Assembly (NCBI GenBank): GCA_016782355.1
Contig: JADHYP010000018.1
Span: forward strand, 1 to 12,752
From: Candidatus Syntropharchaeum sp.
Lineage (GTDB): Archaea; Halobacteriota; Syntropharchaeia; Alkanophagales; Methanospirareceae
DNA length: 12,752 nt
Direction: 5' to 3'
A model generated the notes under the pieces. It saw only the letters and a program-made list of their open reading frames with translations, had not been told where the DNA came from and searched no databases. Below, in pieces: positions 6,424-12,053 of the stretch. Within the stretch, counting starts at the first letter, position 1. Every line of letters begins with the position of its first letter. Made by a program: the position numbers and the translations under genes.

Positions 6424-7608
6424 ATGAAGAACAAAGAAGAGATTCTTTTATCCGCGGATGAGAACAAATTCAGAGCAGAGTTAAGGGATTTTCTTGTGAG
6501 AGAGGATGCGAAAAAGATAGAGCAGGAGATATACGAAAGGGACTTTTATCCGCGGGAGTTCTACGAAAAAACGGGCGAAGAAGGCTTCTTAGCTCCGGTG
6601 TTGCCGATAGAATATGGTGGCAGGGGAAAATTGGTATATGAAGCGATATTAGCAGAGGAACTTGGTGCCGCTTGCGTGCCGCTTGCGTGGATACATTCCA
6701 CTTCCTCTTACGTGTATGCAACGATTGCCAGATATGGCAGCGAGGAGCAAAAGAAGCGATATCTGCCTGCGATGAAAAGAGGTGCTAAGATAGGTGCGAT
6801 TGCGATAACCGAACCAAGAGCGGGGAGTGACGTGATGCGTATCGAGACAAGGGCAGAGCGGAAAGACGGTGCATACGTGATAAGTGGCGAGAAGAGGAAC
6901 ATAACAAACGGGAGCCAGGCTGACGTGCTCTTAGTGTGGGCGATAACGAATCCGGAAGTTGACCCTGCGGTGGGTATGAGCGTATTTATCGTAGAGCCAG
7001 GCGCGGAAGGGTTTGAAGTGGTGGAGGATTATAAGTTGTTGGGTGGGTTTCCGGGAACTGTGAATTCTCATCTTCGGGTTGATGCGATGAGCGTGCCGGA
7101 GGAGAACATACTTGGCAGACCGAATGAGGGGGCGAAGATAATGTTCGATGAGCTTTCCGTTGAGCGAGCGTTATATGCGGCGATGCTGGTGGGAGAAGCG
7201 AGACCGGTGCTCGAACTTGCGGTTGGCTATTCGATGGAGCGGGAGCAGTTTGGAACGTCCATAAGTCGTTTCGAGGGAATAAGTTTCAAAATAGCGGATA
7301 TGGCGACGAGGTTAGAAGCTGCTAAGTTGATGGTTTATCATACCGCGAGGTTGATTGATGCGGGGTTCGATGCGGAGAAAGAATCGGCGATGTCAAAACT
7401 GCTCGCTTCTGAGGCGTTCTACGAGGTGGCGCATAACACGGTGCAGATACTGGGCGGTAGAGGACTCAGCGATGAATATCCTGCGGAGTGGGCGTTCCGA
7501 ATGGCGAGGTTGTCAATGATTCCCGCGGGGACGAACGAGATAATGCGGTTTATCGTGCAGCGGGAAGTGTATAAGGAGCATAAGCGCAGGAGAGAAGGAC
7601 GAGAGTGA
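6424..7608 (+). CDS. Acyl-CoA dehydrogenase, isovaleryl/long-chain-like active site
   Basis: An FAD enzyme that introduces an alpha-beta double bond into acyl-CoA, passing electrons to ETF or a similar carrier. The 394-residue length is standard. The N-terminal helical domain is followed by the FAD/substrate signature AITEPRAGSDV (127-137), a middle beta domain ending near 230, and the C-terminal helical domain with REQFGTSISRFEG (273-285) and QILGGRGLSDEYP (341-353). The usual catalytic Glu of the YEGT motif is replaced: here it reads IPAGT with A368. However E248 in LSVERAL aligns with the catalytic Glu of isovaleryl-CoA and long-chain dehydrogenases, so the enzyme is probably active. Spacing suggests an operon with the upstream DUF89 gene. 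No ETF, thiolase or CoA ligase lies nearby. Branched-chain amino-acid breakdown and fatty-acid oxidation are both possible. Confidence 0.92.
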   Translation: MKNKEEILLSADENKFRAELRDFLVREDAKKIEQEIYERDFYPREFYEKTGEEGFLAPVLPIEYGGRGKLVYEAILAEELGAACVPLAWIHSTSSYVYATIARYGSEEQKKRYLPAMKRGAKIGAIAITEPRAGSDVMRIETRAERKDGAYVISGEKRNITNGSQADVLLVWAITNPEVDPAVGMSVFIVEPGAEGFEVVEDYKLLGGFPGTVNSHLRVDAMSVPEENILGRPNEGAKIMFDELSVERALYAAMLVGEARPVLELAVGYSMEREQFGTSISRFEGISFKIADMATRLEAAKLMVYHTARLIDAGFDAEKESAMSKLLASEAFYEVAHNTVQILGGRGLSDEYPAEWAFRMARLSMIPAGTNEIMRFIVQREVYKEHKRRREGRE

Positions 7609-7710
7609 TGCAACGTTTGATGTTCAGATTCTTAGAGTAAAAGATGTTAAAGAAGTATAAACATGCTGCCTCTTTATGCGTTCTTTACAGATGTTTTCTC
7701 TCCTTAATCT

Positions 7711-7720
7711 TTTTTATACA
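7711..7720 (+). promoter_or_regulatory. TATA box deciding the start of the 2TM gene
   Basis: TTTTTATACA at 7711-7720 predicts initiation near 7742. This lies downstream of the first in-frame ATG (7676) and upstream of the ATG at 7763, so it favours the shorter protein. Confidence 0.45.
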
Positions 7721-7762
7721 CCGAATTTCAAGATCAATACATGTTTGTGGGCATGGAAAAAA

Positions 7763-8050
7763 ATGAGTTCTGAAATAGAAGATTATAAAGAAGCGAGAAG
7801 GAAAGTAGAAAAGAAAGATGAAAAAATAGGCTTCTTTATCCATCTTGGAATCTATTTAGTTTTTAACGCTCTCATATTTCCGGTAATCAATCTTGTATAT
7901 ACACCAGAAGACCTATGGTTTCACTATCCCATAATCATTTGGGGAATTGGAATCTTTGGAGTTCATTTACCGTTGGGATTACTTCTTTTTGATAGATGGT
8001 ATAACAAACAGGAGGAGAAAATAAAAGAATTATTAAAAAGGGAGAAGTAA
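7763..8050 (+). CDS. 2TM-domain membrane protein
   Basis: A 95-residue protein of the two-transmembrane (2TM) domain type. A charged N-terminal helix (EDYKEARRKVEKKDEKIG) precedes TM1 (about 22-45, FFIHLGIYLVFNALIFPVIN), then a short loop with Trp and Tyr, TM2 (about 55-76, IIIWGIGIFGVHLPLGLL) and a charged tail ending in KELLKREK. The FxxHLxxYxxxN pattern in TM1 and WGIGxxxH in TM2 are hallmarks of the family. These domains occur alone or attached to sensor kinases in bacteria and archaea; the function is unknown. An in-frame ATG at 7676 would add 29 residues, but those lack family similarity and precede the likely TATA box. The gene is AT-richer than its upstream neighbours and converges on the DuOB gene. 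Confidence 0.75.
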   Translation: MSSEIEDYKEARRKVEKKDEKIGFFIHLGIYLVFNALIFPVINLVYTPEDLWFHYPIIIWGIGIFGVHLPLGLLLFDRWYNKQEEKIKELLKREK

Positions 8051-8104
8051 ATCTTTATTTATTACTTTTCACGCTAAAAATATGACTTTTTTGACAGGGG
8101 GGAC
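8051..8104. terminator. Convergent intergenic region with T run
   Basis: Between the 2TM gene and the convergent OB-fold gene the plus strand holds ATCTTTATTTATTACTTTTC and a later six-T run near 8085-8090, suitable as an archaeal U-tract terminator for the plus-strand gene. No hairpin is evident. Confidence 0.35.
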
Positions 8105-9082
8105 TCATTGCGAATATGATTTCGACACCACATGAACACCAACGATCATCGGATACGCACCGTATTCCAGCCTATCAGCGCTATAATCCGTATAAGTAAG
8201 CCCGATAGCGAGATATGTCTCGTTTTTCCTCAAATATCTGAGCATTCGCAGCCCATAAGTCCAGCGATGTTTCCTTTTCAATTCGTTCCAGGTTTTGTAG
8301 AAGGCGTTGCATCTGCATGACCATCTTCGGTATATCCTGCCTGAGGCATCTTTGAAATTAAAACGAATGTATTGCTCGTAGCCTTTTCCTTGCTCCGTTT
8401 TCTTTCCCGCCTTCTCTTCATACACGTGCAAAATGCGTGGCTTTATCAACCCTAAACTCCTGCCACTTTTAAACACCGAATCCACCGAAGCATCAACGTT
8501 CCTTTCCAGGAATTCTTTTTTCTCTTCTCCATTCAGTTCCCTTTCCACGCCTTCGCCGTAAACAAAAAATCGGTCCTCCTTCCGTGGACGCTTGCCTCTC
8601 CACGCATCAACGTATATTTTTGAGATGCAAAGATTCTTGAAATTTTCTTCTTCAGAACTGAAGACATCGGTTTCATAAACGCCTTGCGGTCTTATCCAGT
8701 CCCCGTTTCCGTCTATGCCTGCGATGCAGACCTGCCCCTTCTCAGGTCTTGCAACTGCCAATACGGTAAGATTCTGTGCGGGTGCATGGCTCAACGCAGC
8801 GATATTCGCAGGAATTTTGGTTATTCTCGTGTATTTCCCGGCATTTACTCTTTTCTCGCCTCCTCTCCGAGCTTCAGGAACACGCACGTTCTCTATCCTC
8901 AGCGTATCGCCAGCTTTTATCTCGCCACGAATAACAAGCTCTGCTTTATCATCCCAGAGGGATACCCTCCTGTAATCGAGTTCATCTGCTATTATGAGGT
9001 CAGCAACTTTTTTAGCTTCATCACTAACTTTGACTTCTTTAAAAGGTAGAATCCGAAGCACTTTTCCGGTTATGTTTACCAT
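8105..9082 (-). CDS. RPA-like OB fold joined to a probable dual-OB (DuOB) domain
   Basis: A 325-residue protein with two parts. Residues 1-92 match the pattern of RPA/SSB-type OB folds: GKVLRILPFKEV, LIIADELDYRRVSLWDDKAEL, IKAGDTLRIENVRV and a closing KYTRITKI. Residues about 105-320 resemble the DuOB domain known from bacterial and archaeal conflict systems: TVLAVARPEKGQVCIAGID...GDWIRPQG at its start, a central GLIKPRILHVYEE, a CRC motif (256-258) and the closing strand ETYLAIGLTYTDY. The first part should bind single-stranded nucleic acid; the DuOB domain is thought to recognise nucleic acid or a modified ligand. No catalytic domain is present. The gene is divergent from a BrnT-like toxin gene and shares a short promoter region with it. 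Base composition is similar to the housekeeping genes. The DuOB assignment rests on motif memory. Confidence 0.7.
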   Translation of the reverse strand: MVNITGKVLRILPFKEVKVSDEAKKVADLIIADELDYRRVSLWDDKAELVIRGEIKAGDTLRIENVRVPEARRGGEKRVNAGKYTRITKIPANIAALSHAPAQNLTVLAVARPEKGQVCIAGIDGNGDWIRPQGVYETDVFSSEEENFKNLCISKIYVDAWRGKRPRKEDRFFVYGEGVERELNGEEKKEFLERNVDASVDSVFKSGRSLGLIKPRILHVYEEKAGKKTEQGKGYEQYIRFNFKDASGRIYRRWSCRCNAFYKTWNELKRKHRWTYGLRMLRYLRKNETYLAIGLTYTDYSADRLEYGAYPMIVGVHVVSKSYSQ

Positions 9083-9122
9083 TGCCGAAACAACTGGTTT
9101 TAAGTTGGATTAATAGATTGAT

Positions 9123-9133
9123 AGTATTTAAAG
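9123..9133. promoter_or_regulatory. Palindromic TATA element serving two divergent genes
   Basis: AGTATTTAAAG contains the palindrome TTTAAA (9127-9132). On the plus strand it lies about 33 bases before the BrnT-like ATG at 9162, predicting an almost leaderless mRNA. On the minus strand it lies about 46 bases before the ATG at 9082, predicting a leader of roughly 20 bases. No second TATA box is obvious in the 79-base spacer, so one element may serve both directions. Confidence 0.45.
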
Positions 9134-9161
9134 ATTTTTTCAGAAAATAAAAACAGGCTCG

Positions 9162-9437
9162 ATGGTAAACTGGAATAAACTCGAGATTGTCTGGGATGCG
9201 TGGAATAAAAAGCATGTTCTTAAACATGGTGTTAAGAAAAAGGAGGTTGAAAATGCGTTGAAGGGAGAGATATATGTAAAAAGAAGTGGAGAAGTGTACG
9301 GTGTAATTGGCGAATCATCTGGGCGGATTCTTTTCATTGTATTGGCTGAAAGAGATGGAAATAAAGTATATCCAATCACTGCTCGTGATGCAGATGAGAA
9401 GATGAAGAAATTATATAAGAAAAGAGTTAAAATATAA
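9162..9437 (+). CDS. BrnT-like ribonuclease toxin
   Basis: A 91-residue protein with the BrnT pattern. The N-terminus reads VWDAWNKKHVLKHGV (W11, D12, N15, H18, K21, H22, G23), matching the family's WD-x-x-K/N-x-x-N/H-x-x-KHGV. The central strands GRILFIVLAE (54-63) and the end VYPITARDADEKMKKLY (69-85) match the GR-x-L-x-V and I-x-AR-x-A-x-x-E-x-x-Y ends. BrnT has a RelE-like fold, cleaves RNA and is normally followed by the antitoxin BrnA. No BrnA-like gene is present here: after eight bases comes a 661-residue protein. No strong ribosome binding site is seen; expression may be leaderless. The gene is either an orphan toxin, or its antidote role has passed to a neighbour. Which residues are catalytic in this divergent form is uncertain. 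Confidence 0.72.
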   Translation: MVNWNKLEIVWDAWNKKHVLKHGVKKKEVENALKGEIYVKRSGEVYGVIGESSGRILFIVLAERDGNKVYPITARDADEKMKKLYKKRVKI

Positions 9438-9445
9438 ATAAAAGG

Positions 9446-11431
9446 ATGAACGAAGAAGTAATTAACAAATGGAAGGATGTATCGCCTGAGGATATAACCT
9501 CCAAACCAAATTGGGAAGAGGGTTGGGAGCTTGTTCATGCTGATGTTGTGAAAGTGCATGACGCAAGCGAAATATTGAAAGATTATATTGGAAAAAGGTT
9601 TAGACCTAAAGCGAATTTTATTGCTTTCATTAAGGAAAAAACAAGGATTAAATTTTCAGAAACGAAATCGTATGACGCCTTATTTTCCGAAATAGAGAAA
9701 AAGATAGGAAAAGAGAAATTCTTTTCAATATTGGGTATTAAAGACCTTGAAGAAGCAGAAATACGTTCCCAACTGGCTGATGTATTTTATAAAGCCTTAG
9801 TCGAGACAACATGGATGCATCAGTTCTCGCCGCTTTATGAAAGACTAACTGGCGAAAAGATAAAAATAAAACGTAAAGTTGAGAAGAAAGAGCCTGCATA
9901 TAGATTGGCATTCAGTGTTGATGAAAACGAATTTATTGACGCTTGGACAGACCTTTATAAAGGAGAAGTTCTTCCCCCTGTTATCCCTTATAAAAATATC
10001 GTGATTGGACCCCTTGGCTGGTTAAAATCGCTCGAAAAAAGAGAAAAAGAGATGTTCGGGCTAATTTTTGGATTGCATTCCGATATAATTCGTATCATAG
10101 GTGATAAATTTGATCCTGAGTCGCAAGATATTATAATCGGAGCTCTATTAGGTATTATAGAACAAATTGGCAACGATCCCAACAAATTCGAGCTACAAGA
10201 TGTAATAGGTAGAGAGGCATTAAAACATCTTAAAGAGGTTGAATCTGAACAAGATGAAAATATACGTTTTGCAAAAAGCGTCCAAGTGATTCATGTATAT
10301 CTAAATGATGAAAATCTTATTTCTATCATAAATGAACTTATAGCAAGCAAAAAGATATCTGGTCCAAAAATTCACGGATTATACGAACGATACCCATATT
10401 CTTTTTCTGATTGGATTATAACGAAATACGGGATATTTAAACAAGATCCGTCATGGAAAAGAAACCCAAATAAAAAACTTTTTGAACTTCTCCAAAAAAA
10501 GTTTAAAAAAGAGGATCTTGAGCCTGAATTGAAACATTATCAAGGAGACTCCCCGATGAATCTTCTTGCGTATTGTGTAAAAGAGAGTCCAAAGGAAATA
10601 TTAGATCGATTGATTGGTGGCATTCCCGACTTACGGAATATTGCAAAGAGATTAGGCATTCCTGCTGCAAAAATGATAGAAAGCAAAGATGAACTGATAA
10701 AATTGATTCTTTTGCGTTTGGGATTCAACATACCACCAACTATTGTTGGGATATCACAATACAGAAAATTGTTAGATGAATACCTTTCCGACATCAATAA
10801 AGATAAACCGGTTAAAGGAATAATGCGGGATGTTTATGTGGAAACTGAAAATTTGCTTCGTGATTTATCATACTTTTATATATGTTGGTACAGCAAGAGC
10901 ACAGATGTTGAAAAGATAAATGAAATGGTTAGTGAACTCAATATATCCGATAAACCCTTTCAGCGGCTCACACTTGGCGAGCACATAAAACTGATAAGAA
11001 CTTTAAATACAAAAATCGAAAGAGATCACGCATTGAAAAAGAGGTTTTCAGCAGATTTTGGCAAAGACCGCATCCTTCCGAAGGATAAAATGGATATCTT
11101 AGATACGATATCGGCATACCGGAAACCATTTATTCATCCAGATACCGATGAGACGCTCCCGGATCGTGAAACGTGTGTTCAAATTGTTTCTGATATCCAA
11201 AACTTCTCCGACTACATTGAAAAGGAAGGGATATTTCCGTTGGTTATACAAACCAAGCGTGATGTCACTGATGAATATGGTATATCTCATTATGAAGTAG
11301 TTGATGATAGAGACAATGAGTGGTGGATACACAAAGGCAATGTTTGGTTAGACGTTCCTAAGTTATATTTCATGCACTCAGCAACAAAACCTGTTGCTAT
11401 CCGGCCTGTTATAATCGAAAAGATATTCTAA
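9446..11431 (+). CDS. Large unrecognised protein with RxxxxH (HEPN-like) motif
   Basis: A 661-residue cytoplasmic-looking protein I cannot assign. It is helical and charged, with no signal peptide or clear membrane segment. Visible landmarks: residues 395-427 (LRNIAKRLGI...SKDELIKLIL) resemble a SAP/HeH-type nucleic-acid binding helix pair; residues about 460-595 are helical and contain R559-KPFI-H564, which fits the Rx4-6H motif of HEPN ribonuclease domains; and residues 600-661 look beta-rich (HYEVVDDRDNEWWIHKGN). It starts eight bases after the BrnT-like gene with a weak AAAAGG ahead of the ATG, so the two are likely co-transcribed. The gene is much AT-richer than the metabolic genes (hand count 19 G+C in 9661-9720 against 34 in 7081-7140), which suggests horizontal transfer. 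A role as antidote or effector in a conflict system is inference. Confidence 0.8.
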   Translation: MNEEVINKWKDVSPEDITSKPNWEEGWELVHADVVKVHDASEILKDYIGKRFRPKANFIAFIKEKTRIKFSETKSYDALFSEIEKKIGKEKFFSILGIKDLEEAEIRSQLADVFYKALVETTWMHQFSPLYERLTGEKIKIKRKVEKKEPAYRLAFSVDENEFIDAWTDLYKGEVLPPVIPYKNIVIGPLGWLKSLEKREKEMFGLIFGLHSDIIRIIGDKFDPESQDIIIGALLGIIEQIGNDPNKFELQDVIGREALKHLKEVESEQDENIRFAKSVQVIHVYLNDENLISIINELIASKKISGPKIHGLYERYPYSFSDWIITKYGIFKQDPSWKRNPNKKLFELLQKKFKKEDLEPELKHYQGDSPMNLLAYCVKESPKEILDRLIGGIPDLRNIAKRLGIPAAKMIESKDELIKLILLRLGFNIPPTIVGISQYRKLLDEYLSDINKDKPVKGIMRDVYVETENLLRDLSYFYICWYSKSTDVEKINEMVSELNISDKPFQRLTLGEHIKLIRTLNTKIERDHALKKRFSADFGKDRILPKDKMDILDTISAYRKPFIHPDTDETLPDRETCVQIVSDIQNFSDYIEKEGIFPLVIQTKRDVTDEYGISHYEVVDDRDNEWWIHKGNVWLDVPKLYFMHSATKPVAIRPVIIEKIF

Positions 11432-11444
11432 TCCAAATAATAAA

Positions 11445-11761
11445 ATGTCTGTCCCCGCAAAACATAAAAAAGGAGCAAAGAAGCATTACAAATGTGCCAT
11501 ACTCACGATAAGCACCTCTAAATACTGGAATAAAGAAAAAGGTGAAAAAGACATCGGCGACCTATCAGGCGAAATAGCAAAAGAACTCGTGACGAGAAAC
11601 GGGCATGAAGTGGTTATTTACGACGTGCTGCCAGATGACGAAGCTAAAAACCCCCAAAAACGATTTTTTGCCTCCTCGGCTCGCCAGATACGGTTAGATC
11701 GGCACTGACCGAGATAATCATGCCTGAGATAGCGCATATAATGAAGCACGTGCGAGAATAA
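11445..11761 (+). pseudogene. moaB: moaB (molybdopterin biosynthesis) with internal deletion and frameshift
   Basis: The first frame encodes a typical MoaB/MogA N-terminus: a basic leader, CAILTISTSKYW, then GDLSGEIAKELVTRNGHEVVIYDVLPDDEA, including the DxSG motif (D39-S41-G42). That frame then degenerates and stops at 11706-11708. Read two bases further on, the sequence from about 11664 gives TIFCLLGSPDTVRSALTEII followed by MPEIAHIMKHVRE and a stop at 11759-11761, which is the standard MoaB C-terminus. The middle, about 65-70 residues in a normal protein of 165-180, is missing, including the GGTG-containing substrate loop. The junction lies in the A/C/T homopolymer stretch near 11646-11667. 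An intact protein would adenylylate molybdopterin. The gene follows the 661-residue protein by 13 bases. The 87-residue reading frame alone should not be annotated as a functional protein. Confidence 0.85.
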
Positions 11762-11809
11762 TGTCCATGCCCCCTCATCTAAGTAACCCCACAAAAATTC
11801 TGGCTTGGA

Positions 11810-11846
11810 AAATCCTAAATCCTAAGCACCAAATTCTAAACAAATT
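11810..11846 (+). repeat. Degenerate short tandem repeat, AAATCCTAA-type units
   Basis: Units AAATCCTAA, ATCCTAAGC and AAATTCTAAAC follow one another with small changes. This kind of AAATTCTAAAC-rich tract is, from memory, scattered between genes in several environmental genomes. It lies just after the moaB remnant and may mark a site of past rearrangement. Confidence 0.4.
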
Positions 11847-11970
11847 TATAAGTGCACCGGATATTGAGCAGTTACCGCACCCATGTCTTATAGTATAAAG
11901 ACCATTCTCGTTTATATCTTTTAGTGCTCTTTATTATACAATTAGACAATTTACTATGCAAAATAGAAAG

Positions 11971-12047
11971 ATTTAAATAACGATTCACAATAAAAGAATA
12001 TTTATGTATAAAAAAATGTTTGGTAGTATAAAAAATATAGGAGGGGG
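11971..12047 (+). promoter_or_regulatory. Promoter and ribosome binding site of the lipoprotein gene
   Basis: ATTTAAATAA (11971-11980) is a good TATA box, predicting initiation near 12000 and a leader of about 50 bases. AGGAGGGGG (12039-12047) is a strong ribosome binding site six bases before GTG at 12054. This site decides the start, since the nearest in-frame ATG would remove the signal peptide. Confidence 0.6.
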
Positions 12048-12053
12048 ATTAAC

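Larger units (their letters stand above)
11762..12053. other. AT-rich non-coding region between moaB remnant and lipoprotein gene
   Basis: These 292 bases hold no convincing gene. They contain a short tract of near-repeats (11810-11846), several T- and A-rich stretches and promoter elements for the downstream gene. A weak, widely spaced inverted pair (GTATAAAG near 11895 and CTTTATTATAC near 11929) is visible but not strong. No tRNA-like or riboswitch-like structure was recognised. Confidence 0.6.

Noticed and set aside
7608..7640. Ten-codon frame overlapping the acyl-CoA dehydrogenase stop
   Set aside because: It is too short, has no ribosome binding site of its own, and nothing supports translation.
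7676..7762. N-terminal extension of the 2TM protein from ATG 7676
   Set aside because: The added 29 residues lack family similarity and lie mostly upstream of the likely TATA box at 7711-7720. The start at 7763 gives a standard 2TM protein.
11445..11708. 87-residue frame as an intact gene
   Set aside because: Its last 20 or so residues are out-of-frame reading of the true MoaB C-terminus, so it is part of a pseudogene.
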